A stretch of DNA of 64,000 nucleotides from Polynucleobacter sp. MWH-Svant-W18 (GTDB lineage Bacteria > Pseudomonadota > Gammaproteobacteria > Burkholderiales > Burkholderiaceae): the NCBI RefSeq assembly GCF_018687495.1, contig NZ_CP061293.1, forward strand, positions 620,001 to 684,000, given 5' to 3'. Made by a program: the position numbers and the translations under genes. The notes under the pieces were generated by a model that saw only the letters and a list, made by a program, of their open reading frames with translations, was not told the DNA's origin and searched no databases. Shown here piece by piece: positions 9,975 to 20,849 of the stretch. Each line of letters opens with the position of its first letter. Position 1 is the first letter of the stretch.

Positions 9975-11208
9975 AACAGGTGTAGATGCGGCTCGCGCCA
10001 TCCTGGTTGGGGTAGATACCGGACGCGAAGATTTCGCAGATAGCATGGCCGAACTTAGCCTATTGGCTGATAGTGCTGGCTCTATACCCGCAGCGAGTGT
10101 CATTGCCCGCAAAGGTCGCACCGACCCTGCTTTATTTATTGGCTCGGGTAAGGCCAATGAGCTCAAACGGGCTTTGGAAGAGCATGATGCTGAGCTCGCA
10201 ATCTTTAATCATCCGCTTTCCCCAACGCAGCAACGTAACCTGGAGCGTCATCTAGGTCGCCATGTGATGGATCGCACGGGCTTGATATTGGATATCTTTA
10301 GTCAAAGAGCGCAAAGCCATATTGGTAAGACGCAAGTAGAGCTGGCGCAAGTGCGTTATCGCATGTCTCGACTAGTGCGAGCATGGAGCCACTTGGAGCG
10401 TCAGCGTGGTGGTATTGGTGTGCGTGGTGGTCCAGGTGAAACGCAGATGGAGCTTGACCGCCGTATGCTGGCAACCAAGGCCAAGCGTCTAGAGCTTGAA
10501 CTAGAAAAACTGCAGCGCCAACAAAGAACTCAAAGAAGGGCGCGCAATCGCAAGGATGTGTTCTCGGTATCCTTGGTCGGCTATACCAATGCCGGTAAAT
10601 CAACGCTCTTTAATGCCTTAACTAAAGCAGGGACATATGCCGCTGACCAGCTCTTCGCCACCCTAGATACCACTTCCAGAAAAGTACATTTAGAGGATGT
10701 GGGCTCGATTGTGGTCTCAGACACCGTCGGATTTATCCGAGATCTGCCTCACCAGTTAGTTGAGGCCTTTAGAGCTACTTTAGATGAAACCATCCATGCA
10801 GACCTGATTTTGCATGTGATTGATGCCTGTAGCCCAGTTGCTAGAGAGCAAAAGGCAGAAGTAGAGGCAGTTTTAGAGGAAATTGGAGCTGACCACATCC
10901 CGCGGATTGAGGTCATGAACAAGATTGACCAGATGCCCCAAACCTTTACCCGTGGGGCAGTTTTGGAGCGGGATGGGGAGGGCTTTCCGAGCCAGATTTT
11001 CCTATCAGCCAAGACCGGCCTGGGCCTGGATTTACTACGCTCAGCCCTCGCGGAATGCTCTCAAATGACTGATAGAATAAGGGTCGAGCACAACCGTGCC
11101 AAGAAGCAATTGGCCCCGGACGAGTTTTTAGAGCCTTTACCTGAACGACCAGCAACTTCTGAATTTAATCCGATTCCCAACCGAAGCTATTTTCCTAATG
11201 ATGCGTAA
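9967..11208 (+). CDS. hflX: Ribosome-associated GTPase HflX (start codon unclear)
   Basis: A GTPase that binds and splits 70S ribosomes, acting under stress such as heat. The glycine-rich HflX domain ([19 protein letters not shown]) and the G domain ([18 protein letters not shown]) are clear. The first ATG is at 10045, but the codons before it read [17 protein letters not shown], which aligns with the N-terminus of E. coli HflX. The frame is open back to 9955 yet contains no ATG, GTG or TTG. The best candidate is CTG at 9967, preceded by the purine-rich AGAAGAAG and overlapping the hfq stop region. A conservative start is 10045. The end overlaps the hflK start. Confidence 0.85.
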   Translation: MYKTGVDAARAILVGVDTGREDFADSMAELSLLADSAGSIPAASVIARKGRTDPALFIGSGKANELKRALEEHDAELAIFNHPLSPTQQRNLERHLGRHVMDRTGLILDIFSQRAQSHIGKTQVELAQVRYRMSRLVRAWSHLERQRGGIGVRGGPGETQMELDRRMLATKAKRLELELEKLQRQQRTQRRARNRKDVFSVSLVGYTNAGKSTLFNALTKAGTYAADQLFATLDTTSRKVHLEDVGSIVVSDTVGFIRDLPHQLVEAFRATLDETIHADLILHVIDACSPVAREQKAEVEAVLEEIGADHIPRIEVMNKIDQMPQTFTRGAVLERDGEGFPSQIFLSAKTGLGLDLLRSALAECSQMTDRIRVEHNRAKKQLAPDEFLEPLPERPATSEFNPIPNRSYFPNDA

Positions 11209-12700
11209 ATTTACAGGCCTGTTTTCGGTCAATGACCCAGGTTGGGGTAATACCCCCAATACCGGATCTAAAGATGCCAAAGATGGGCAGGGAAATGAGC
11301 AGGCGCCAAAAGTAGAGCCCGATAGCAATAAACCGGTAGAGACTCAGCCAACACAGCAACCCACTAAACCCAGTGGCCCACCAGACTTAGATGAGCTCTG
11401 GAGAGATTTCAATGACAGGATTGCTGGAATTTTTGGCGGTCCAAAAAAACCTGGCCTAGGTGCATCACCCAGTAAGCCTGCTAACAAACCGAATAGCACT
11501 GATATTCCACCACCATCACAGCGAGGCAATGGTGGTAACGGTAGTAATGGCGGTAATGGTGGTGTGCCAAATTTCAATTTCACCAATCCATTTGGTTCGA
11601 AGGCCAGTGTCTTGATTGGCGCTGCCGCAGTATTCTTCATTTGGGTTTGCAGTGGCTTTTTCATTATTCAAGAAGGTCAAGCTGGCGTCATCCTGACTTT
11701 CGGTAAATATGACTACACCGCTAAGCCAGGTATTAATTGGCATCTGCCTTGGCCGATTCAGTCAGAAGAAACCGTGAACTTATCTGGCGTGCGCTCAGTG
11801 GAAGTAGGGCGTCCAGTATTAATTAAGGCCACCAATCAAAAAGATTCATCCATGCTTACCGAAGATGAAAACATCATCGACGTGCGCTTTGCTGTGCAAT
11901 ATCGCTTAAAAGATCCAACCGATTATTTATTCAATAACCGCGATCCAGATACTGCAGTAGTTCAAGCCGCAGAAACTGCTGTGCGAGAAATCGTTGCTCG
12001 GAGCAAGATGGATACCGTCTTATATGAAGGCCGCGAAAAGATTGGTATTGATTTGGCGAACTCTATTCAGAAAATTCTGGATAGCTACAAGACCGGCATT
12101 TATGTAACTAGCGTCACAGTACAAAATGTTCAGCCACCAGAGCAAGTGCAAGCAGCATTCGATGACGCAGTGAAAGCTGGTCAAGACCAAGAACGATTAA
12201 AGAGTGAAGGGGAGGCCTATGCCAATGACATTATTCCCCGTGCAAAAGGCACTGCGGCCCGCTTAATTCAAGAGGCTGAGGGTTATAAGGCAAGGGTTGT
12301 GGCAACTGCGGAAGGCGATGCCACCCGCTTCAAGCAAATTTTGGTGGAGTACGCTAAGGCACCACAGGTCACACGTGATCGCATGTACATCGATAGCATG
12401 CGCGAGATGTATAACAACGTAACGAAGATTTTGGTCGATACAACGAAGAGCAATAGCCTCTTGTATTTACCTTTAGATAAGATCGTTGCTCAGGTCAGTG
12501 CGGAAAGTGCGCAGGCCGCCAATACTCAAGTCAATCCATCCAGTACAGCCACTACCCCAACTGGCAGCGTGACTGTGGGCGGAGCGACTGGTAGCACTGC
12601 AACTACGGCAGCACCAACTACGACTACTAACACTTCATCATCAAGCAGTACTACTGATAAGCGCGATGGTCTGCGCAGTCGTGATCGGGAGTCCCGATAA
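11198..12700 (+). CDS. hflK: FtsH protease modulator HflK
   Basis: An SPFH/prohibitin-family membrane protein that forms a large cage with HflC around the FtsH protease. The N-terminal region of about 130 residues is low in complexity and rich in Gly, Asn and Pro (GNGGNGSNGGNGG). A transmembrane helix follows at about 140-160, then the SPFH domain beginning QEGQAGVILTFGKY. The C-terminal tail is an unusual Ser/Thr/Ala-rich stretch ending in DKRDGLRSRDRESR. The start may be ATG 11198 or 11201; both overlap hflX. hflC starts on the last base of its stop codon. Confidence 0.95.
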   Translation: MMRKFTGLFSVNDPGWGNTPNTGSKDAKDGQGNEQAPKVEPDSNKPVETQPTQQPTKPSGPPDLDELWRDFNDRIAGIFGGPKKPGLGASPSKPANKPNSTDIPPPSQRGNGGNGSNGGNGGVPNFNFTNPFGSKASVLIGAAAVFFIWVCSGFFIIQEGQAGVILTFGKYDYTAKPGINWHLPWPIQSEETVNLSGVRSVEVGRPVLIKATNQKDSSMLTEDENIIDVRFAVQYRLKDPTDYLFNNRDPDTAVVQAAETAVREIVARSKMDTVLYEGREKIGIDLANSIQKILDSYKTGIYVTSVTVQNVQPPEQVQAAFDDAVKAGQDQERLKSEGEAYANDIIPRAKGTAARLIQEAEGYKARVVATAEGDATRFKQILVEYAKAPQVTRDRMYIDSMREMYNNVTKILVDTTKSNSLLYLPLDKIVAQVSAESAQAANTQVNPSSTATTPTGSVTVGGATGSTATTAAPTTTTNTSSSSSTTDKRDGLRSRDRESR

Positions 12701-13569
12701 TGAATGCTAATCGCCTTATTGCAGCTGCCATTGCATTCATTGTCTTGATGTATGTGTTGTCATCCAGCATCTTTATTGTCGATCAGCGCAAATTCGCAGT
12801 GGTGTTCTCTTTTGGGCAGATCGTGCGCGTCATTGAGGAGCCGGGCCTGCGCGTTAAGCTGCCAGCCCCATTTGAAAGCGTTCGTTTCTTTGATCGCCGT
12901 ATTTTGACGATTGATAATCCAGAGGCAGAACGCTTTATTACTGCTGAGAAGAAGAACTTATTAGTCGATTCTTATGTGAAGTGGCGCATTGTAGATCCTC
13001 GTAAATTCTTCATTAGTTTTAAGGGTGATGAGCGTTTAGCGCAAGATCGTTTAACTCAGTTAGTGCGCTCCGCTTTGAACGAAGAGTTCACTAAACGTAC
13101 AGTTCGGGAATTGATTTCTGATCAGCGCGAAGAAGTCATGCAAGGGATTCGGAAAAAGGTTGCTGATGACGCGAATGATATTGGTGTTGAAATTGTCGAT
13201 GTGCGTCTAAAGCGGGTTGATCTCTTGGCTGAAATCAGTGATTCTGTTTATCGTCGTATGGAGGCAGAGCGCAAGCGAGTTGCGAATGAACTGCGTTCTA
13301 TGGGCGCGGCAGAGTCAGACAAGATTCGTGCCAATGCAGAGCGCCAACGCGATACGATTTTGGCTGAAGCTTACCGTGATGCCCAGAAGATCAAAGGAGC
13401 AGGGGATGCTAAAGCTACAGCCCTCTATGCCGAGGCATTCGGGCGCGATCCTCAGTTTGCTCAGTTCTATCAGAGTTTGGAGGCCTACCGGAGTTCTTTC
13501 AAGGATAAGAAAGACATCATGGTGGTTGAGCCAAACGGTGAATTCTTTAAATTCCTGCACAAAAAATAA
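12700..13569 (+). CDS. hflC: FtsH protease modulator HflC
   Basis: The partner of HflK: 289 residues, with an N-terminal signal-anchor helix (residues about 5-25) and a periplasmic SPFH domain starting VDQRKFAVVFSFGQIV. A long charged helix (RMEAERKRVANELRSMGAAE) follows, as in the coiled-coil part of the HflKC cage. The ATG shares one base with the hflK stop, indicating translational coupling and matched amounts of the two proteins. The hfq-hflX-hflK-hflC order is the classic one, here without miaA in front. Confidence 0.96.
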   Translation: MNANRLIAAAIAFIVLMYVLSSSIFIVDQRKFAVVFSFGQIVRVIEEPGLRVKLPAPFESVRFFDRRILTIDNPEAERFITAEKKNLLVDSYVKWRIVDPRKFFISFKGDERLAQDRLTQLVRSALNEEFTKRTVRELISDQREEVMQGIRKKVADDANDIGVEIVDVRLKRVDLLAEISDSVYRRMEAERKRVANELRSMGAAESDKIRANAERQRDTILAEAYRDAQKIKGAGDAKATALYAEAFGRDPQFAQFYQSLEAYRSSFKDKKDIMVVEPNGEFFKFLHKK

Positions 13570-13589
13570 GAAAGTGAATAATCCACATC

Positions 13590-14750
13590 ATGAATCGTTG
13601 GTTACTTCCTGAAGATATTGCAGACGTTTTGCCAGCCCAGGCTCGCAAGGTGGAGACCCTGCGTCGTACGATTTTGGATCTCTATCAATCCTACGGATAT
13701 GAATTAGTCACGCCTCCAATCTTGGAGTTCTTAGATTCTTTATTGACTGGCACAGGTTCAGATCTCAATCTACAAACATTTAAGTTAGTCGATCAGTTGT
13801 CAGGACGTACCCTAGGTTTGCGCGCTGACATGACCCCGCAAGTGGCTCGGATTGATGCGCACTTATTAAACCGTACTGGCGTTACTCGTCTTTGCTATGC
13901 AGGCTCGGTTGCCCACGCACGTACTCCAGTAGGAAGCTTAGCGCGTGAAGAGTTGCAGATCGGTGCTGAAATCTACGGTTGTGCTACTTGGGAGGCTGAC
14001 TTTGAAGCCATCACACTGTTACTAAAGACGCTATCAACTGCTGGCCTGGAAAAGGTTTACCTCGATTTATCTCACGCTGGCATCCTGACTGGTATCTTGG
14101 CTGAACAAAAGCTCGATAGAAATGCAATTGAGTCTCTCTATGATTTATTGCAAAGCAAGGATCGTCCTCGCCTTAGCCAATGGGCCTCTTGCTTACCAGC
14201 GAAAACTACCGAAGCACTCATGGCCTTAACTGAATTAAATGGTCCTTGTGCTGAAGTCTTAGTCAAAGCTAAAAAAGTATTGCCTCAGCATGCAGCCATT
14301 GATCAGGCTCTCGCTGATCTGGAGCGTTTAGTCTCTGCCGTCAGTGCATCCAGTGGTCTAGAGCTCAGCATTGATTTGGCGGATCTGCGCGGCTATCAGT
14401 ATCACAGCGGTGTGATGTTTGCTGCTTATGTCGATAAGCATCCGCAGCCGATTGCAAGAGGCGGGCGCTATGACCATGTAGGCCAGGCCTTTGGTCGCTC
14501 ACGTCCTGCTACTGGATTCTCATTAGATTTGCTGACCTTAGCAAGCTTGTCGCCTCTATCAGTGCGCAAGTTGGCGATTGCTGCCCCTTGGATCAATGAT
14601 GTCGAGCTAAATCAAGCAATTGATGCTCTGCGCAGTCAAGGTGAGGTGGTCGTTCAGTTGATGGCTGGTGAAACTGCCGATGCTGCCGAATATGAATGTG
14701 ATCGTGAGTTAGTCAAGCAGGGTAACTCTTGGGTAGTAAAGAAGAAATAA
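13590..14750 (+). CDS. hisZ: ATP phosphoribosyltransferase regulatory subunit HisZ
   Basis: A HisRS-like protein without tRNA-charging activity that forms a complex with short-form HisG and makes it sensitive to histidine, the first step of histidine biosynthesis. It keeps the class II fold signatures (RADMTPQVARIDAHLLN, ARGGRYDHVGQAFGRSRPATGF) but lacks the C-terminal anticodon-binding domain of HisS, and at 386 residues it is shorter than HisS. The position between hflC and purA is conserved in Burkholderiales. Presence of HisZ implies that the genome encodes the short HisG, which is outside this window. Confidence 0.93.
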   Translation: MNRWLLPEDIADVLPAQARKVETLRRTILDLYQSYGYELVTPPILEFLDSLLTGTGSDLNLQTFKLVDQLSGRTLGLRADMTPQVARIDAHLLNRTGVTRLCYAGSVAHARTPVGSLAREELQIGAEIYGCATWEADFEAITLLLKTLSTAGLEKVYLDLSHAGILTGILAEQKLDRNAIESLYDLLQSKDRPRLSQWASCLPAKTTEALMALTELNGPCAEVLVKAKKVLPQHAAIDQALADLERLVSAVSASSGLELSIDLADLRGYQYHSGVMFAAYVDKHPQPIARGGRYDHVGQAFGRSRPATGFSLDLLTLASLSPLSVRKLAIAAPWINDVELNQAIDALRSQGEVVVQLMAGETADAAEYECDRELVKQGNSWVVKKK

Positions 14751-14774
14751 ATAAAAGTAGTACCGCATTATTAA

Positions 14775-16160
<1,386 letters not shown>

Positions 16161-16218
16161 TGGAAAATTATCGATTACCCATTTTTTAACATTCGCATTA
16201 GAGACAAAGGTTTACAAC

Positions 16219-18435
16219 ATGACTGCGCGTACCACCTGCAATAGCCTTCAAGTAGCAACTCCACTTTATCGTTTTATCGAAGACAAAGTTCTTCCTGGAA
16301 CTGGTATCAAGAGTGCAGATTTTTGGAAGGGCTTTGATCAAATCGTTAAAGACTTAACGCCAAAGAATGAGGCCTTGCTCGCTAAGCGTGATCGTATTCA
16401 GGTGGATTTGGATAAATGGCACCAAGCCAATCCTGGCCCAATCAAAGATATGCCAGCTTATCGCAAGTTTCTAAAAGATATCGGCTATTTGGATGAAGTT
16501 CCAGGTAAGGTTCTTGGCACAACACAAAATGTAGATGATGAATTAGCACTACAAGCAGGTCCTCAATTAGTGGTGCCTGTTCTCAATGCGCGTTATGCAT
16601 TGAATGCTGCCAATGCACGCTGGGGTTCTTTATATGATGCTCTTTACGGCACAGACGTATTGTCCGAGGAAGATGGCGCAACGAAAACTGGTGCTTACAA
16701 CCCCATCCGTGGTGCTAAGGTCGTAGCCTATGCCCGTAATTTCTTGGATCAATCTGCGCCATTGGCCAAAGGCTCTCATAAAGATTCAGTGGCCTACACA
16801 GTGGACGGCAATCAGTTAGCAGTCAAACTCAAGGATGGCAGCACAACTGGTTTGGCTGATGAAAAGCAATTTGTAGGTTATCAAGGCGATGCTGCAGCTC
16901 CAAGCTCAATTTTGTTGCGTAATAACGGCATTCACATTGATATTGAAATCAATAAGTCCAAAACGATTGGTTCAGGTGATCCTGCTGGTATTAATGATGT
17001 GATCTTAGAAGCAGCGCTTTCGACTATTCTGGACTTAGAAGACTCGATTGCTGCAGTGGATGCAGACGATAAAGTACTCGCCTATGAAAATTGGCTAGGT
17101 ATTTTGAAGGGTACTTTGGTTGAGGAAGTAAAGAAGGGTGATAAGACTATTACCCGCACACTCAATCCAGATCGCAAGTACAAAGCAGGTATTGGTGCCG
17201 TCGATGCTAAAGATGGCGTGGTGACTTTGCATGGCCGCTCACTCCTTTTCCTGCGTAACGTTGGCCACTTAATGACCAACCCAGCCATTATTACTGGTGA
17301 TGGTAAAGAGATTTACGAGGGTATCTTGGATGCTGTAGTTACCGTATTGATTGCTTTGTATGACATCAATCGTCCTGCTAACCAAGCGATTGGTAATACT
17401 CGCAAGGGATCGGTTTACATCGTGAAACCAAAAATGCATAGCCCAGAGGAAGTCGCTTTTGCGAGTGAGCTCTTTGGTCGTGTTGAGAAATTACTGGGTT
17501 TACCAGCAGATACAGTGAAGTTGGGCATCATGGACGAAGAGCGTCGCATGAGTGCAAACATTAAGGCTGCAATTGCTGCTGCAGGTGCGCGCGTAGCCTT
17601 TATTAATACTGGCTTCTTAGATCGTACTGGCGATGAAATGCACACTGCCATGTATGCCGGTCCAATGATGCGCAAAGGGGATATGAAAACCAGCAAATGG
17701 TTATCTGCCTATGAGCGTCGTAACGTATTTGCAGGTCTGGACTGTGGCCTTCGTGGTCGCGCTCAGATCGGTAAGGGCATGTGGGCTATGCCTGACATGA
17801 TGAAAGCCATGGTTGAGCAGAAGATTGTTCATCCAAAGGCTGGTGCTAATACTGCTTGGGTACCATCACCAACGGCTGCGACTTTACATGCACTCCACTA
17901 TCACCAAGTGAACGTTGCGGCTCTTCAAAAAGAAATGGAAAAGCTCAATACCGCTGCAGAAGCAGAAGCATTGATTGATGACTTATTGGCTGTGCCAGTT
18001 GTTGAAAAAGCAAATTGGTCAAAAGAAGAGATCGCCCAAGAGTTGGATAACAATTGCCAAGGCATCTTGGGTTATGTAGTACGCTGGATTGACCAAGGTG
18101 TTGGTTGCTCTAAGGTTCCTGACATCCATAACGTAGGCTTGATGGAAGATCGTGCCACTTTGCGCATCTCTAGTCAGCATATTGCCAACTGGTTGTTGCA
18201 CGGTATTGTGACTAAAGAGCAAGTAAATGAGGCTTTGCAGCGTATGGCTAAGGTAGTCGATGGTCAAAACGCTGGTGATCCGCTTTACCAACCGATGATG
18301 CCGAATTACCAAGACTCTTTTGCTTATAAAGCGGCAAGTGATCTCATCTTCAAAGGTCTAGAGCAGCCTAATGGCTACACAGAGCCATTGCTACACGCTT
18401 GGCGTTTAGAAGTAAAGAAAGCGCAAGCGAAGTAA
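16219..18435 (+). CDS. glcB: Malate synthase G
   Basis: Condenses glyoxylate with acetyl-CoA to give malate in the glyoxylate/glycolate pathway. The 738-residue length with the inserted beta domain fits isoform G rather than the shorter isoform A (AceB). Conserved segments include [62 protein letters not shown] and [16 protein letters not shown]. The frame is open further upstream into purA, but the ATG at 16219 gives the family N-terminus; the upstream GAGACAAAGG may act as a ribosome-binding site. A terminator follows the stop. It would let the cell use glycolate or C2 compounds. Confidence 0.95.
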   Translation: MTARTTCNSLQVATPLYRFIEDKVLPGTGIKSADFWKGFDQIVKDLTPKNEALLAKRDRIQVDLDKWHQANPGPIKDMPAYRKFLKDIGYLDEVPGKVLGTTQNVDDELALQAGPQLVVPVLNARYALNAANARWGSLYDALYGTDVLSEEDGATKTGAYNPIRGAKVVAYARNFLDQSAPLAKGSHKDSVAYTVDGNQLAVKLKDGSTTGLADEKQFVGYQGDAAAPSSILLRNNGIHIDIEINKSKTIGSGDPAGINDVILEAALSTILDLEDSIAAVDADDKVLAYENWLGILKGTLVEEVKKGDKTITRTLNPDRKYKAGIGAVDAKDGVVTLHGRSLLFLRNVGHLMTNPAIITGDGKEIYEGILDAVVTVLIALYDINRPANQAIGNTRKGSVYIVKPKMHSPEEVAFASELFGRVEKLLGLPADTVKLGIMDEERRMSANIKAAIAAAGARVAFINTGFLDRTGDEMHTAMYAGPMMRKGDMKTSKWLSAYERRNVFAGLDCGLRGRAQIGKGMWAMPDMMKAMVEQKIVHPKAGANTAWVPSPTAATLHALHYHQVNVAALQKEMEKLNTAAEAEALIDDLLAVPVVEKANWSKEEIAQELDNNCQGILGYVVRWIDQGVGCSKVPDIHNVGLMEDRATLRISSQHIANWLLHGIVTKEQVNEALQRMAKVVDGQNAGDPLYQPMMPNYQDSFAYKAASDLIFKGLEQPNGYTEPLLHAWRLEVKKAQAK

Positions 18436-18453
18436 TTCAGGTTGATCTGTCAA

Positions 18454-18489
18454 AAAAAATGGATTTGTCGAGAGGCAAGTCCATTTTTT
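18454..18489 (+). terminator. Intrinsic terminator after glcB
   Basis: A 14-bp stem (AAAAAATGGATTTG with CAAGTCCATTTTTT, one G-T pair) around an 8-nt loop, ending in six T. It lies 18 bp after the glcB stop. Confidence 0.8.
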
Positions 18490-18511
18490 ATTTGCCAATC
18501 TTATCAAGCAC

Positions 18512-19027
18512 ATGTTTAGCTTCTTTAATCTCTTCTCTCGATCCCATCCCGTCTTTTCCTTTCGGATGCATGATGGTGGTAGAGATGCAGCTGGCTTTAA
18601 GGGTGGGGCAGGTGACTGTGTGGTGAGATCCATTGCGATTGCTGCCAATCTTCCTTACTTACAAGTCTATGAAGATCTACGTGAGGCTAATGCTCGGTAC
18701 GCGAACGAGCGAGATAACAAGCTTTCAAGACACCTCACGCGGAAAGGTTCATCGCCCCGTAATGGAAATCATCGTAATGTCTTTCATGATTACATCCTGA
18801 GTCATGGCTTTGAGTGGGTACCGACGATGAAAGTAGGCGCCGGATGCCAAGTGCATTTGAGGCCTACTGAATTGCCAACCGATACCCTCATTGTGAAGGT
18901 ATCGAAGCATCTCACTGCCGTCATTGACGGAGTGATTTATGACACTCATAACCCTTCAAGAGGGGGAAATCGTTGTGTCTATGGGTATTACATTAAGAAG
19001 AAGTCAAATCTTCACGACCATACTTGA
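18512..19027 (+). CDS. Conserved protein of unknown function, possible papain-like fold
   Basis: A 171-residue protein of a family I know only as conserved hypothetical, found in bacteria and some phages. The pattern is GDCVVRSIAIA (Cys36), NGNHRNVFHDYI, HLTAVIDGVIYDTHN (His133, Asp144) and a final RCVYGYY. A Cys near the N-terminus followed by His and Asp/Asn near the C-terminus is the order of a papain-like catalytic triad, so a cysteine peptidase or amidase fold is possible; that is inference. No signal peptide is evident. Start is ATG 18512 or ATG 18566 (MHDGGRDAAGF). It begins 22 bp after the glcB terminator, and its 3' end overlaps the convergent ion-channel gene by 35 bp. Confidence 0.75.
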   Translation: MFSFFNLFSRSHPVFSFRMHDGGRDAAGFKGGAGDCVVRSIAIAANLPYLQVYEDLREANARYANERDNKLSRHLTRKGSSPRNGNHRNVFHDYILSHGFEWVPTMKVGAGCQVHLRPTELPTDTLIVKVSKHLTAVIDGVIYDTHNPSRGGNRCVYGYYIKKKSNLHDHT

Positions 19028-19508
19028 GATTCCAAGCTTTTTTGTAGGCATCGGTCATGCCGAACATGCCTGAGGTAGTCCAGGCCAAAGAAAATAATCC
19101 TGTAAACGCAATAAAAAACGCTAAGCTTTTCCATCCCATTGGTAGAGTATCTGCCTGAAAGCCAACGGTGGTGTAGCAACTGCCTGCAAAAAGCAAAGCC
19201 TCTACACCATCTTTCATGAGGCCTAAGCCCAGTAAGAAAAAGCTCCACAGAATAATTTCAGTGATGTGAACTAGGGCGATAAAGAAGAATGACGCATAGA
19301 AGTGCATGAAGACACGATTGTATTGACCAAGTTTCAAATTTGAGTCAGTCTTGATTTCAAAACGCATGATAATGTGATTGAGCAGACTGCCATGAAAAAC
19401 TAGGATGATTAATAGACCGAGAATGCCAAAGAAGATATCCGTGATCAATGGTATGAATGGAATGCCTAGCAAGGAGGAGTTGGCTAGTGGGTCTGAAATG
19501 ATTGACAT
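18993..19508 (-). CDS. Ion channel family membrane protein (pore-loop, potassium-channel-like)
   Basis: A 171-residue inner-membrane protein with three to four hydrophobic helices and a pore-loop motif, FAGSCYTTVGFQADTLP. The TTVGF resembles the TVGYG selectivity filter of potassium channels, and the next helix ends GMFGMTDAYKKAWN. No C-terminal RCK or cyclic-nucleotide domain is present. Whether it conducts K+ is inferred. The ATG at 19508 (MSIISDP) is preferred over a TTG at 19613, which would run into the divergent MFS gene. No Shine-Dalgarno is visible before 19508; a TGACA/AATATT promoter pair at 17-bp spacing can be drawn just upstream. The last 35 bp overlap the convergent gene. Confidence 0.75.
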   Translation of the reverse strand: MSIISDPLANSSLLGIPFIPLITDIFFGILGLLIILVFHGSLLNHIIMRFEIKTDSNLKLGQYNRVFMHFYASFFFIALVHITEIILWSFFLLGLGLMKDGVEALLFAGSCYTTVGFQADTLPMGWKSLAFFIAFTGLFSLAWTTSGMFGMTDAYKKAWNLKYGREDLTSS

Positions 19509-19578
19509 AAGGGGTGGTCTGCAAATATTGGTATCAGAGGTGATAATGTCATATTGACCAGTGTGTGTAAAGTAGACC

Positions 19579-20826
19579 TTGAGCCAGCCTTCCAACCTTT
19601 TTGATTCCCCCAAGCGAGAACGTTTTTTTCTCCTAGCTTTAGCGGGAATTCAGTTCACACATATCTTGGATTTCATGATCATGATGCCTTTGGGGCCTCA
19701 GTTCATTAAAGCCCTGTCCATCAATACCCATCAGTTTGGACTGTTACTTTCTTCTTATACATTTGCGGCAGCGATAGCAGGGGTATTTGCCACCTACTAT
19801 ATTGATCGTTTTGAGCGTAGAGGACTGTTGTTGCGTCTTTATGTCTGCTTTATCGTGGCGACGGTTGCCTGTGGATTTGCACCGGACTATCACTCACTGT
19901 TTATTGCTCGAGCTTGTGCAGGTGCTTTTGGTGGAATCTTAGGATCTCTAGTGCAAACTATTGTGGCTGACTCCATTCCGTTTGAGCGGAGGGGTAAAGC
20001 CTTGGGTACGGTTATGGCGGCATTCTCCGTCTCAACGGTTGCAGGTGTGCCGCTCAGTTTGTTCTTAGCTAACCATATTCAATTTCTAGGATGGCGCGCC
20101 CCCTTTATTTTCATCGGTCTAATCTCCATCATTATTTTGATTATTGGCTATCGCAATATTCCCAAAATATCTGGACACCTCCATCATATTCACGAAGGCA
20201 GTCGCTGGAAGCAAATTTATGACATCGTGATCGCCCATCATCACTTGCGAGCCTTTTTATTCATGGCTTTAATTATGTTGACGGGATTCTCGGTGATTCC
20301 CTACATTGCGCTTTATCTCACCTCTAACGTCGGTGTTGCGGATTCTTATATCTCGTTGATTTATCTCTGTGGTGGTGTGGCGACATTAATGAGTTCGAGA
20401 TACATCGGACATATGGCTGACAAGTATGGCAAGGTCAAAGTGTTTCGATTCTTGGCGATTGTGAGCTTAGTTCCCCTGATCGTGACTACCAATTTAGTTC
20501 CGGTGCCTTTGTGGATGGTATTGATTAACTCTACAGCTTTTTTCATCCTGATTTCAGGGCGGATGATCCCCGCGATGGCTATGGTGAGCCAAGTGGTCAC
20601 CCCTCAAATTCGGGGAACCTTTATGAGTTTGGTGGGTTCAACGCAAATGCTTGCTTCCGGTATTGCTTCTGTAGTGGCGGGCATGATTGTGACGATTCGG
20701 CCAGACGGCATGATGGAGCATTACAACCTAGTGGGCTATGGGGCAGCCCTCTGTGGTTTGCTGACATTTTGGCTGGTAGGATATATTCATACTGATGCCA
20801 AAATTCCTGCAGAAAATAACGCTTAA
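19579..20826 (+). CDS. MFS transporter
   Basis: A 415-residue major facilitator protein with about twelve transmembrane helices. The loop 2-3 motif appears as YYIDRFERRGLLL, and helix 5 has the motif-C-like STVAGVPLSLFLA typical of drug:H+ antiporters. A central cytoplasmic loop with several His (ISGHLHHIHEGSRW) separates the two halves. It resembles arabinose/chloramphenicol-type exporters (AraJ-like), but the substrate cannot be told. The only suitable start is a TTG at 19579; later ATG codons would lose helix 1. It diverges from the ion-channel gene across about 70 bp. Confidence 0.85.
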   Translation: MSQPSNLFDSPKRERFFLLALAGIQFTHILDFMIMMPLGPQFIKALSINTHQFGLLLSSYTFAAAIAGVFATYYIDRFERRGLLLRLYVCFIVATVACGFAPDYHSLFIARACAGAFGGILGSLVQTIVADSIPFERRGKALGTVMAAFSVSTVAGVPLSLFLANHIQFLGWRAPFIFIGLISIIILIIGYRNIPKISGHLHHIHEGSRWKQIYDIVIAHHHLRAFLFMALIMLTGFSVIPYIALYLTSNVGVADSYISLIYLCGGVATLMSSRYIGHMADKYGKVKVFRFLAIVSLVPLIVTTNLVPVPLWMVLINSTAFFILISGRMIPAMAMVSQVVTPQIRGTFMSLVGSTQMLASGIASVVAGMIVTIRPDGMMEHYNLVGYGAALCGLLTFWLVGYIHTDAKIPAENNA

Positions 20827-20849
20827 GAAAACAGAAATAGGGAGTGCAC

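Noticed and set aside
19509-19613. Longer ion-channel protein starting at TTG 19613
   Set aside because: It would overlap the divergent MFS gene and add a non-hydrophobic extension without a ribosome-binding site.
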